64,000 nucleotides of DNA, from positions 181,010-245,009 of the forward strand of contig NW_020290027.1 in NCBI RefSeq assembly GCF_003144195.1, given 5' to 3'. The notes below the pieces were generated by a model that was not told the DNA's origin, ran no database searches, and worked only from the letters and a program-made list of their open reading frames with translations. Shown here one piece after another: positions 1-12,473 of the stretch. A program made the translations under genes and the position numbers. The stretch's first letter is position 1; every line of letters starts with the position of its first letter. The stretch is from Ceraceosorus guamensis. Its lineage: Eukaryota; Basidiomycota; Exobasidiomycetes; Ceraceosorales; Ceraceosoraceae.

Positions 1-1237
1 CGCGACCTTCGTGCCATGCAAAAGTGGGTTGGATCGAAAGAAAAGGGCCGGGGGATTTTGTGCCTGTCTGGTCGAAGCCAAGCGCTAACGCACAGCATAG
101 GTTGTTGATCGGTCTGCCGCCCTGCGGCTGTGCTGCCCTGGCCGGGCAGCTCACGGCGAACGCCGGCTAGTGCAAATCGTGCATCAGCACAGGTCACGGC
201 TGTACAGCAGCTTCTCTGGGCGCGCAATCTGAACTAGCGACGTGCCCTGCAAGACGCAACCCGCGCCCATGCACCTCCTTGCTTCATGCCTTGGTGAACT
301 GCAGCCATGCAGCACGGCGACGATATAGCGGAGGCCGGAGGGGAAGCGACGACAGCTGCATGGCGTCCATGGATGATGACTCACGACTGCGTGAGTCTGC
401 TGCATGCATCGACGATGTGCCAGCATGTTTCATGCTGCACGAGGTCTCGCCATGTCTGACCGTGTGCTGGCACATGCAGAGTAGTTTGCGTGCATAGGTG
501 GAAAGGGTTGGTGCGGACAAGGGGGGGGGGGGGACAAGCGCAAGCCTGCAGCAGAGGAAGCATGCACCCCCGTTTTGATCCTTTTGGCGGCACAAGAGGT
601 GGGCTGCTGCTATAGTGCGGCTGCTACCACTGCTGCATGCTGCTGCTGGCGTTTCGAAAAGACCGGCACGCTTGCAGCTTGCGTGGACGCCCTTGACCAG
701 ACGTCAGCCAGCAGAAGCCCGCGATGCCGTCCAGCAGCACAGCTCACATCGCAAAGTCAGTCGCCCGCCAAATCCCCGGACACAATACCTTGCCTCATCC
801 ATGCGGCTCATCGCCAAGCATGATTCCCACCCATCATCATCTCTTGATCCCCGTTTGCGCCTGCTCGCCCTGGTTCTTCCCCCCGGTGTCCCCTATCTCC
901 CTCGTCTTTCGCCAATCAACAGACTTCCCAAGCACGCATCAGCCTTGTAGGCACGACTGTAGCAATTTTCACATCACCACCACCACCACCAGCCCTCTCG
1001 CGCTCCCTCAGCCCACCCTTCCGCAGTGCGGTCGCAACAGGTCACGTTCGAATTCCCCATCCTCGCTCAAACATCGCATCGACACCGTAACTTGGACGTG
1101 CGCGCATATCTACACGCTCACTGCATCTTCTTCCAGCTCCACCACAGAACATCTGCATCAACGTTCGGACACCAAAGTCCATCGAGCCATCCCATCCACT
1201 CTTCTACATACAGATTCTTCCACACCAACAATTCGAC
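1..1237. promoter_or_regulatory. Upstream region of the RlpA-like gene
   Basis: No convincing coding sequence was seen. It holds a 13-base G tract at 521-533 and a long CT/CA-rich stretch from about 790 to 1230, typical of a fungal promoter and 5' leader. The short open frames here have no recognisable protein features and overlap one another in several frames. Confidence 0.6.
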
Positions 1238-2366
1238 ATGGTGCGCATTTCCATCTCCACCTTCGCTCTTGCAGCGCTTGCCGTTGTGGCCGCCGCTCAG
1301 CCTTCATTGGCTCACTCCAACAACGTCGCTAGACGCGATGTTGGTGGATCTGCTGGCTCGGCCCACAACCATATGGCTCAGCACCGTCGCATGCGCCGCC
1401 GCTCCGAGAAGGCGCGTCGCTACGCTGAGACTGCTCCAGTTGCTCGTCGTAATGAGACCAGCAGCGAGGACAACCAATCCGCGCAGCCAGAGCAACAAGC
1501 TGCCAATGACAAGGAGTCTGGCAACGGCAAGGTTGCCGAGATCCCCAACTGGCAAAGTCACGTCCAGACCAGTGGTCTTCACCAACAGCAAAATAGCGGT
1601 GACGACAAAGAGAACACCGGCGACGACAAGGAGGACGACGGTGCTGATGACAAGGTTGAGCACGACAACCAGCAGCAACAGGGCGACGAGCATCAGGGCG
1701 ACGAAGGCAAGCAAGACACCAAGACTGGCGGCAGTCCTTCTGGCACCAGCTCTGGCTCCGGTTCCCCCTCTGCAACGAAAACTTCGACCGTGACCAGCGC
1801 TCCCACGAACTCTCACAGCAACTCGACGCACAGCCACAACAGCACGTCCAGCCACTCTCACAACAGCACCTCGTCCCACACCTCTCACCATCACTCGTCC
1901 AGCAGCTCTAGCTCCTCCTCCTCCCCTTTGCCTACCGAGACCAAGTCCAAACACGAGGACGACGCATCCAAGGAGGACACTTCTGCAAGCCAGAAGAAGA
2001 GCTCGAACAAGGAGTCCACCATCTCCTCTGACGACACCACTTCTGGCGCACAAAGCGATGCTGTCGCTGTTCAGGACACGACAAGCCCCAGTGACGACGA
2101 AGACTGCGACGACGACGAGAGCGGCGCTGCAACTCAAGACGATGAGGAGGACTGTGACGAAGAAGAGGATGACGTTGAAGAGGATTGCGATGAGGGAGAG
2201 GAAGATGCCAGCAGCAGCAATGGCGCTTCATCCGACTCTGGCAGCTCCGACAGGAAGCAGCAACCCTCGAGCAACAAGAGCAACCAGCAGAAGCAGCAGT
2301 CTCAATCTCAGTCGCAAACGCCCGCTCCAACGACTCACTCGAGCCCAGCTAAGCAGACCTCGTCGA

Positions 2367-2397
<31 letters not shown>

Positions 2398-2716
2398 CGG
2401 CGGTGGCGGTGGCAGCCTTTTCTCTGGCTATGCGACTTTCTTCTACCAAGGTGGCAACGCCGGACACTGTGGCCAGGTCAACGACGACAACACACCTCTT
2501 GTCGCACTCACCACCGCCATGTACGGTGGCGGCAACCATTGCGGCAAGAATGTCAAGATCACTAACAAGAAGAACGGCAAGACCGTCACGGCCAAAGTCG
2601 CGGACAGCTGTCCCACTTGCCAGACTACTCAGAGTCTCGACCTGAGCGTTGGCGCTTTCCAGGCCATTGCTAGCCTCAATGACGGTCAGGTGGAGATCTC
2701 TTGGACTTGGGCGTAA
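1238..2716 (+). CDS. Secreted RlpA-like double-psi beta-barrel protein with long Ser/His/acidic linker
   Basis: A single-exon gene of 492 residues. Residues 1 to about 25 form a clear signal peptide (basic MVR, then an Ala/Leu/Val core), so the product should be secreted. The next ~370 residues are low complexity: Gln/Asp-rich, Ser/His-rich around the NSTHSHNST-type repeats, then a strongly acidic block with three Cys-Asp units, then poly-Ser. The C-terminal ~96 residues (397-492) form an RlpA/barwin/expansin-like domain, with GYATFFYQGG at its start, paired cysteines, the VADSCPTC motif, LDLSVGAF and the terminal ISWTW. In fungi such domains occur in small secreted proteins and are non-enzymatic wall-binding or protease-inhibitor proteins; which role applies here is inference. 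The ATG at 1238 is chosen because the signal peptide begins directly there. Confidence 0.88.
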
Positions 2717-4187
2717 GCGAGCGATGGTCATTATTGTTCCTGGGCAATGTGACGCTCCCCTCCATTATACGAGCACTCGACGTGCAAAGTATTTTTGGGA
2801 CGCGAGCAATGCTCGATGCACACATTTGACCCAGAAAAACGCGTAGATCCAATTTTGTCCTGCTTGCCCGGTCGCACAGCTCAAAGTTGCATTCACTTTC
2901 TTGTTATCCTCACGCTGCTCGATGTTCACGTATGTCACCCTGTCTATGATCGGGGAACTCGATGTCTCCGACACACACTGTTCTCACTCCCGTTTTACAA
3001 ATTCCTCGTACGCATTTCAGATGTTCTGTTTCTCGCGCTCTCCCGCAATACACATCCAGGCTCGGCAAGGGGATGGATACGGTCAAGAGCTGCTGTGCAG
3101 CTACTTGCTTTTCATCTCTTTGCCTGAGCCCACCCTGTGCTGCTGTGCAGCTGGGTGTCCCAAAATTCGCTAGCGTAGGAGTGCTTGCGCTCTTGCATGT
3201 GTGTGATGTTCGACTGCTGGACGAAGTAGGCGGCCGTCTCTGGGCCCGTCGTAAGTTTGCTACGGCTAGCACCTTTGCTTGTTTGCGGCTTTTCTCCCTT
3301 CTGAACGCGCTCTCGCTCGTGCCGCCAGAGTAGAGCTTTTTGCCACGCATCGGCTTCATCACGAATCATCCAAAGGGGGCATGTTCGTCTCATCATTGGA
3401 AAGATCGGTGGGTTGCGCAGTCACGATGCGGAAGTCCCAAGGTGTGCGCCCGCCAAGATTCACGATTGTCAAGGATGAAGCCATCATCAATCAGCCTTAC
3501 CCCTAGCCGGACTATGCGGCACTCATGTCGTGCGCAAGCGACAGGGAGAACCGATGAGCTTCAAGACGCTCGACAACACAAGTCTGGGGCACGAGATGCT
3601 GCCCAAACTTGGATGGACGAACGGGTGGAGCCGTTGATCGTGAGTGCATGGTCGTTGCTTGAAGCGCAGCGCAAGCTTTTGCAAGAGCGCGCGGGAATCC
3701 AGCTGTACATCAACCCCGAGTGCGCGTGTTCTTGCGGGATATGGTGCTTCAACGCAGCTCAAACCCCATCTACGGCCACATCACCGGTACAAGACGAGGT
3801 CTCGTCCGCTCCCTCAAGTCAAAATCGGTAGAGCCCAGCTAGTAGCAAGGTGGGGGACCACTTGTGAATCCTGGGTGCTGTAGGTTTTTGGCCCGTCGCC
3901 ACGCTACGATTGTCGCAAGCGACACTTTGACATCGCTGGGGCGACGAATCAACAGCGCTCGATGCAGTCGCGCAATTCCCCAAATAATGCGATGAATGTA
4001 TGGAATTTCGACAAAGTGTCTAGTCTTACATTGAGCGAGAGAGTAAAGATGACACAGGTGAAGGTGACACTGCATGCAGAGCAAAAATGCGGGTGGCAAG
4101 GGGCAACGGCGTATGAGCTGTATGCCAGCCGACTTTCGTGGTGGGCAAGCGAGCAATGAGAATGGTTTTGAATACGATGGCACGCCT
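2717..4187. other. Convergent spacer, no gene seen
   Basis: This is the 3' to 3' gap between the RlpA-like gene and the transcription factor gene. It is unusually long (1.47 kb) for a convergent spacer in this window. Open frames here are short, overlap in several frames and show no domain or signal peptide, so no gene is called. Confidence 0.5.
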
Positions 4188-7100
4188 TCAGACACCAACA
4201 GGCCATTCGAAAGCGCCTTCCCAACCTGCTCCAGTACTAACGAAGGACATGTCCGTGAACAAGCTGGACTCCAAAAGGTGGCTGACCATGTCATGATTCT
4301 GGGCATCCCAAGGCTGGTTCCCATTCTCGAGCGTGCCGGCATTGGCAGCAGAGGATTGGACGCCAGAGGGTCCCGCATGAAACGCGAAAGCGTCGGGAGA
4401 GCTGTGCGACGGACTGACGTCTCCAACAACACTGTGCTCGCCCGATGCTCGAGCTCGCTTCTGGGAAGCACCACCTTGTACGTGTGAGTCGGAATTGGTA
4501 TCTCGTCCGCCAGCCTGCGGGTCGCCCGAACTGGCCACCAAATCATGCTGACCGCTAACTTGCGTTCCGCCTTCCTGCTGCCGTTTCCTATAGGCGCGGC
4601 GGGCGCGGGCGAGCACGGCAGAGAGGTACGGCGCATAAGAGCCAGCGCAGCCTTCGCGCCATGGTGTGACCGATCCGGCAGCAGCGAGCGCACTAGCGAC
4701 GCGCCCGACCAGGGAGAAAGTCTGGTCGGCGTCAATGTAGGCAAAGCGCTGCTTGTCGGGGTCCAGCGCTGTGAGCTTGAGGGCAAAGACACTGACGTAC
4801 GCAACGGTGACCGTCGAGCTATTGTTGGAATAGATGAGCTTTTGAGGTGTGAAAATGTCGAGGAACAAGGTCAGATATGTGAGAGAGGCCTCGAAAGAGT
4901 CGCGGTAGATTGGTGCCAGACTTTCTGTTGGAACATGAGTGCTCCTCAGCGCGAAAGAATAGAGAATGATGAGCGCATAATTGGCGTAAAGGCGTCCATT
5001 GCGCATCCTGTACGTTCCACTTCTCTGTTCGCACCACGTTGCTCTCCAGGCGTCCACGTCGGCTTTGGCACTTTGGCGGAAGAACTCCAGCTGCAGCGCT
5101 GCGTGCTCCGCTCCACCACCTGCGACAGAACGGTCGAAGAATTCAAGATGCTTGCGCACACAGAGGCGGAGTTGCAGAACGGCCACGACGGCTTCGTCAT
5201 CTGCGATAGCGAATGGTGCTCTGTGCCAGCCGGCGGCGCTCTCGCGGACGACGGGGTCGACAACTAGAGTGGACCGGCGACCCATGTGCGTCGATAGCGA
5301 TTGCTCGAAGAGGAAGAGATTCATCCAAGTTCTGATATCCAAAGGGGAGAGACCTGTGAGCTCAAAGGTGTCAACGTGCTTCGCGGCTCGAGCTACACAC
5401 CTTTCTCGGCTGCGCAACCGGCGTTGAAAGCCCTCGTCAAGCTCCGCAGAGCCGCTGTGGTCGTCGCCCTCTGACGAAGCACCATTTTGGCGGCCGACCT
5501 TGGCGCTCAAGATAGATGAATTCATATCGAGCTCAGACGCAATTCGTTGGCCGTAGCTGTAGGCGTATGGAGGCTCGGCAGGTCAACTGAGGCTCGCGCA
5601 CGACTACCGCATCCACAGTTGCATGTCACGCACCCTAGTAAAGACCAAGAACGATCATCGGCCAGCGTCTTTGTCGGGTTATGGTAAGCAGCCATGATGA
5701 TCAGCGCTTGCGCGATCTCAGGGCTTCTGAAACCTTCCATGAGAACGGCAGGCAAGATTGTCGTCTGAATGTGGCTATCAAGACGACTAGCAATCCCTGC
5801 AGCATCCGGAAGTTCAAGGGCGAAGCGTGCCGCAAGAGCGCATGCCGCGGTGAGCAGCAAGGCAGAGTGGGAACGAGCATAAGCGAAGGTGGCGAGATTC
5901 GGATCCAGAAGCGTGATCGGCGAATTCAGATGGTTCATGAAGAGCGTCCAAAGTATCTCGGCCGCGCTCTCGCTGACGAGTCCGCCTGCGATGGGACACA
6001 ACCCAGGTCGCGTATCTAACCTGGCAGAGTAGAGCCCGAAGGTCCAGTAAGTTGCTGCATTTGCCCCGGCGCTGCGGCGGTGCTCCAGACCAGATGAGAT
6101 CGGAGTTGAAGGCACAGCAGGCGATGCAGGGTTGTTGGCGCTGTGAGCGGAGGAAGCTTGAGCAAGCAGCTTGAGCGGATTCGAGAGCGGCGGTAAGCCA
6201 AGATTTGCGGGCTCCTCCTTGCTGTTCTCGGACTCATCGACATCTTTCGGGAAGTTTGCGCCTTCCACATTCTCGCTGCTACGAGGCGATGGCGGCTCCA
6301 CGACGATCGGCATGGCGGAGGACGCCTCACGGGACGACGTCGAGCGAGTTCGCTGCCGTTTCGAAGCGCGGGATGGTGCACTGGCTGCATCGTCCATGGG
6401 ACTGTTGACGCTGCCAGATCTCTCAGAGGTGTTGGCCTGGTCAATGTTCCCGCTCGCGCTTTCTTCGCCTTTGTCTGCATCGCCGGCGCTGTTGGATATG
6501 AGTGCCAGGAGCTGCTTCCTCAAGGTAGCTTGGGCAGGATCAGCTCCTGCATCGTCCGTGTCCTTCTCCTTGTCTGATTCTTGCGCGTTCGACTTTCTGA
6601 TGTCCCCGAGCGCACCCAAGAGCGTCTCCAAGCTTCTCTCCAGCTTAGCATATTTCGCAGAGTCAGGCCGCCTGCCCCGGCGATGAGGTTCAAAGACACA
6701 AGATCGTCCTAGACGAACGCAGCGAGCACAAGACTCCCCTGGCGCCGCACCAGTGCACTTGACCTGCCAGGACGGGGGCGGCAAATTGCGATGAGCTCCA
6801 GGCCACGCATCTCGCGCAAGTCGAGTGAAGGGCAGAAGCACAACCGTGTGAAGCTAGCCACTCACCTTACTGCCTCTGCACTCCATACACGAGACTTTGC
6901 GATCCGCACCTGCTTGCTGCGCGCCTCCCGCACCACCGCTGGCACCCGAAGCCTCATCGCGCTCTCCATGATCTCCATGAAAGTGGCTTTCGTCGTCGTC
7001 GCCATGATGCCCGAACGAGAAGCCGTTGCCTCGATGCTGCCGGCTGCGATCCCAATCGCGTGACGCCTCGCGCTCGCGCTCCCAAGGTCTGCCGTCGCTG

Positions 7101-7900
7101 CGATTCCAACCCGGTGAACGTTCTCTTTCCCGATCTCTTGCATTGGGCCAGCCATTCCGGTCGCTTGGCCTGCCGTCCGGTGGTCGCATTGGGAAGGGCT
7201 CTCCGTGGACATTACGTCTAGAATTGTGGACGACGGGAAAATGTCGCGGGTCTCTTGCATTGTCGGGAGCGTCGACTGCAGGACCATCAGAGCCTCCAGC
7301 TGGCCATCCCGCAGTCGAGCTCGACGAGCCTCCACCACGGCCATACTGATTCCACCCACCAGAGACGCTGTGCTCTTGCTGAGCTGGAGGGGGCATCGCG
7401 AAAGGGTTCATCGGAGCGCTGCTGCGAATGGGAGAGGGCCCCGAGGGAGACCCATGTTGGTGCCACGAAGAGGGTTCTGAGAACATGTTGCGATTCGAAG
7501 GGCTGTCTTCTGGATACGAGCTTCCTGCACCACTTCCGCTTCCACGCCCGTGGCTTTGACTGCTTGATGAAGGTTGGTAGTCAGAAGAAGAGTTGGAGTA
7601 TCCTCTAGAGGGCTGGGGGGGATGCTGACTTGGCTGATGATAAGGTTGAGAGTGCGCAGGAGGAGGAGGCGGAGCTGAGCCTTCGTAAGGTAGCGCACCT
7701 GCTGCGCTTGGCAGAGCAGATGGCTGATTACGTGGCTTGCGGAAGAGCAAGCCCTGGGCAGCTAGCTCGGGCGCAGACATGACATGACTCGATGTAGCCT
7801 TGGGCGCGCTCATTGCCATTGGAGCTGACGAAGAAGGCCCGCTGCTCGAGGCTGCTTGAGGATGAGTGCTTCCCGACATGGCGCTCGAGGAGGAAGTCAT
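4188..7900 (-). CDS. Zn(2)-Cys(6) fungal transcription factor
   Basis: Exons 7900-6866, 6763-5634 and 5556-4188 (introns of 102 and 77 bp) give 1177 residues in frame. The DNA-binding zinc cluster is assembled across the first intron: CMECRGSK, then VKC, then ESCARCVRLGRSC, matching the C-x2-C-x6-C-x8-C-x2-C-x6-C pattern at about residues 338-366. It is followed by a basic stretch (HRRGRRP) and a likely coiled coil. The second half is helical, in the manner of the fungal-specific transcription factor domain, and exons 2 and 3 join as SLLGYGQRIASELD, a segment typical of that region. The 337 residues before the zinc cluster are disordered, rich in Ser/Pro/Gln and Arg/Asp. It is a nuclear regulator; the target genes cannot be read from the sequence. 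The start at 7900 is the first ATG of the open frame; the stop at 4188 ends a natural-looking acidic tail. Confidence 0.88.
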
Positions 7901-10900
7901 GCTGCACGCTACGCCCGCGTATCGCTAAGATGGTGCTCCGATCGGGATTCAAGTTGGCCGAGGTGGAGGTCAGAGCTCATGTGAGCGAGGGCGTGGTCCT
8001 GGTCGCTGTTGCTGCTGTCGTCCTTTGGCGATGATGCGAAACAAGCAGCAGCAGCTGTAGGTGATTCGGCCTTCGCGAACGTGTGACCCTCGGCGTGTTA
8101 GAGGTATACAGACCTCGTGCTGATGTCGATCGGGGCGTGGCGGTGAGATGCCCACGCCTTGCTATAGAATGTGACTGCAGCTCTTTTAGTTTGGGCCGTT
8201 ATTATTGTATGCGCGACTGAGTACGACATAAGACGCTGCGATGCGCGACGTGTACCTATGTAGCGCCCACGAGCCAATCCCAAATGCAGCAGGAGGACGG
8301 ATCCGCACCGAGGTACGATAGAAGCTATATGGCAATTAAGCAAGCTCTGATCGCGACGATGATGAATCGAGTTGAATCGAGTTGATGCAGAAGCTCCGGC
8401 TGGATGGTGCCGCTGCTGCTGGCGGGTCACCTGTAGCTCTATACCAGTCTTGATGGAGTCGTGAGTGCGATGTTATTACTCTCCGCGCCTGCCTGCCTTC
8501 ACTCGCACACGCGAGACTTGACAGCAAGTGAGAATAGCAAAGCAATGACGTGGTGGCCGGATGTCCGTTGTTGATCACTGCTGTCGAGATTCCGACGTTT
8601 CGAGTCACGAATCTTGAATGTGTTTCCTGTCGACGAGATGTCTCCGTCAGAGAATCTGGCTACCACGCACGGTCACCAGCAGAAGCAACATGCAGTAGTC
8701 GGACGTTGAGTTGCTCTCCGTCGCAATGATAAGTGATGTTGCTAATTGCGCCAATCCAGGGTTCATTCCCGCATCCGAACAAAGCGGAGGCAGATGCTGG
8801 ATGCGCTGTCGGTATCCGCCGACTCGGGCCAGACGAGCCGCTACTTCCGGTCAAGCTACGGTACCGCTGCTTAATTCTGTCGCCAATAGATCTAGAGATA
8901 CCCAAACCCGTCAGAGTGTCAAGAGACGCGGCGCGCGCGATTCCACGTCATGAGAGTGAAGAGTGGTGATGGCGTCCTATAGAGAGAGGTAGCCGCTCCA
9001 AAGCGTCATGGTGAACACGTTGTGCAGCATCTCCATCAAAGCGGATGCTTGGGACTAACCGCGTGCTGGCCTCTGCTGGTAACGTGCAAGCAAGCAGGCA
9101 AGGCTTGAGCGCCAGCCGACTGAGCCGCTCATTCAAGAAACATCCGATGACAGCTTTCTCTGCACCTGAGCAGTCTCAACTTCTCGGTTCTACCACCCAC
9201 GATGGGAATCGCGATATGCGCTCAGCGGCCAAATCAGCAGCATCTAGGCAGAAGCGCTGCGCTAAGGTGAGCAAGCTCGGCGCTATGGATGATCAGCCCG
9301 TCTGTGCGTGTGCCGCTCCTCTCCGACCCGTTTCGCGCCGTGATCATGCTGATGCTCTGCCTGCGCGGACACTGTGACTCTAGGCTATGACCAAGAGCGG
9401 ACCCACCAGTCCGGCTGGCGATCACAACAGTCACCAGCATTAAGTCGATACGTTGAGCTGTGCTGAAGAGAGCACAAACGCAGCGGGGAAGGGCCTTTCG
9501 ACCTGACCCTGCATGCAATCGTTCGCGTTTGCCCGCAGCGCCAGTTCCCTCTACTGTATAGCAGCAGAAGCGCCACAAGGTTGGCGGGAAGTGGTCATGA
9601 ATCACGAGTTGCGCAGGTAACCTACCGGGACGCAAGCGCTGAGCTTATTTACGTTTTCTGCCTCAGCTCTGCTGGGCTGCTTTGCACTCATCTCACACAT
9701 ACAAACGGGACGCGGTGCGGCATCCTCCAGCAAATGTCACAGGTGTCCACTCAAGCGAGGTCTCTCATCAGAGTACATGATGGGCATGAGGCTTGCCATG
9801 CATACACGATATGTGCAGGCCCACCAGCTGATGTGAAAGCAGGATTGCGAGTCGTTCGCTCGATTCACGATCGCGGATCATTATTCGCTGCTGGACCTGT
9901 GTTTAACCATCGCAGCTCTAATCACAAAGCTGCGATGCATTATTTGAATTTCCGCACGGCCGGTGGCTGAAAGCCACATCCTCGCCGCTTTAGACTCCGA
10001 TCCATATCCCTATAGCTTTTGCTGGACGCCAGGTGGTCAGGTCACGAGTGCAAAGGGACCCACACAGCGCTCAAGAAGAATGGCAGCTCTCGACTTTCAT
10101 CGTCAAACCGCCTTTCCTGGCGAATGACTAATTCCGTCCATGATGGGCCAAATCAGAACGAAGGTACACTCAGGTACACTCTTCATCAGACTTCGATGGC
10201 TTCGACTCCCTGTGGAGCCTTGCAGTCAATCACGTGAATGCTTCACGCAGTCTTGGGAATCCTCCAATCAAGAAAGTCTCTCACAGGCCTATCGTGTACC
10301 TTATTCGGCAGCCGATCGACGACCACGGGAATGAGCCTCACTTAGTTCAGCCTGGGCGTTCGACGCGCCCATCAAGCGCGCCGAGCAAGGACGCATGAAG
10401 GAACGAATCACGCGATGATTACTCTTAATTATAGCGCTGAACAGACTCGACGTTACTACTACTACTGCTGCTGGTTCGTTGACTTCATCACCCCTCTCGA
10501 CCTGCTTTGCTCTGCTCTTCTCGAACGACTAGATACCGCGGCCGGCGGTCGTCGTGACAGCTTGGCAGACGCGGATGGCTGTGCGCACAAAGCTCGTGAC
10601 CTTGCAGGGGCAAGCAGCTCTCGCGCGCACGCCTAGCAAAGCGAGAGCAGAATTACAGCAGACGCCTGTGCCGGCGATTTTTTTATTCCGTGCTCCGACC
10701 TTGTCGTCAATCGGGAATCACGAATGTCTTGGATGTCACCCTGTGTACCCTTCTGGATCATATGCGCTCCGGTCTATATCGTCGTAGTCACACGTAATCG
10801 ATGCGCCGAGCACTTATCAGCCTTCACGGCCGGTGCTGCTTCCACATGCAGCAGTCTTCAGTCGAGGAGGCCCAAACGGCGCCCATTCCACGAGGTGACG

Positions 10901-12473
10901 GCTTCGGACAGGTCAAGTGGTCGCGCCTTGCTGGTGGGGCCTCGGCAAGAGATGCTGCGAGTCGCGAATTCCTGAGGACAAGGTTCGCAATCATGACGTC
11001 AACACTCTGGAGCGGGCATCCCCTATCCTGCAATGCGGAAGCAGAGAGGCTCAATTGCTGTCAATGAGGTACCTCCGGCCACCATGCAGTTGTGAGTTGC
11101 AATCGGCTTAGGACTATACTTTCACAATTACGGTCGATCAAGGAGCACGAGTTATTGGTGAGCTTCGGCATGCATCTATCATTCAGATTGCATGTATGGG
11201 CTAGCTGCTGCAGGATTGTCACCCGCTAAATTTCCCGAGTTGCTCTCGTGATATCAGGAATCGTGTGAATGGGGAAATCGGAAGTTGAACACAGCAGCTG
11301 ATCACGGCAAATCTCACGACTTGATATCTGCTGTATGCCACAATCACAATCAAAGACTCTTGATTGAGATGCAAGGCTGACGGCCTTGCAATTGCGCTAA
11401 TAACCGGGAGGTGGGGCACTCGGGGAGCCTTGCCGACGACTGGTGCAGTCAGTCAGAGTTGTGAGTAGCCAGGCTGATCGACGGCATATATGGCGTCTAT
11501 AGCTTGAGATGGCAGACGCGAAAGCAATTCTCCGCCCTCGGCGACCTTCGGCCAATTCGAGCCGCGACGACTTTCCGACTTGGCAGCTGGTGCTTAAAAT
11601 CCATGTCCTCTTGCTCCATCAGCTGATATGCAAGATCCGCAGAAGAACAGCTGCAGTGCGCCAGGGACTGTATTTCAGGCTTCGCTTCAGCTTCCTGCGC
11701 ATTCTTCAAGGGAGTCAAGGCGTTGAAAGTCACAAATGGAAAACGTAAGCTGGATATCCTCGTGCACGTGACACGAGGGCCTGCGGAAATCTGCCTCAGA
11801 GACCCATGCTCTTCTCGACCTTTGCCCCTCTGGGTCTCCCCTAGATGAATTGACTGCAAACTCTGATTGCTGTATGCTACTTCTGTCTGAGATCTGATTG
11901 CCCACTTGACTCGGCTTACGACTGGCGAGTGGGGTCGAATTGGCTCTGTGCATTGCATGCCGACTTGGGCATGAGGTGTCATTTTGGGGCGCAGGCGTCA
12001 GCGACAGCGTTTGGCTCGCTGTTTGCGCCGCTCGACCTGACTTCAACGCTCGAGGGACATATGATGCAGTGCTCGCAGTATCCGGGACACAAAAGATTAT
12101 AATCAAATGCAGATGCCGTTCGACCATGGTGCTCAAACGCATCGCCGATGCAGCGCGAAATCACGAATGGAAGTCACGAGTGCTCGCGTGTTTCAATTCA
12201 CGCACGACGGTCGAGGCGCCGTGGTCCGTGCAACGCCGCAAAACACAGAGCAGGCAAGCAGCAGCTAGCAGGCGGCGCGCTCCATCTCGATCATGACCTT
12301 GGATCAGCAAGCGTGCACGACTTTCACTGTTCTTCACCATTGCACTCTGTGTCTGATCGTGATTACTCTTTGAGGTGTCGGTCTCGCGACACCAGCCCTT
12401 CCAAAAGCCGCACTCTAGGCACATCTTAATTCGCGTCTCGTCCGTCATCTCCTTCAAGATCGCCTTCGCAAAG
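7901..12473. promoter_or_regulatory. 4.6-kb divergent intergenic region between the Zn2Cys6 gene and UBA3
   Basis: This is the longest gene-free stretch of the window. Frames are short and not protein-like. It holds many copies of the TCACGA/TCGTGA motif, for example at 8605, 9602, 9865, 10042, 10718, 11314, 12161 and 12174. The part next to 12473 is the UBA3 promoter and leader. A long non-coding transcript or a decayed element cannot be excluded, but I see no terminal repeats or recognisable transposon protein. Confidence 0.55.

Noticed and set aside
1304-2137. 277-codon open frame antisense to the RlpA-like gene
   Set aside because: It mirrors the biased codon use of the Ser/Asp-rich linker on the other strand; no domain, and the sense strand has a signal peptide and a conserved domain.
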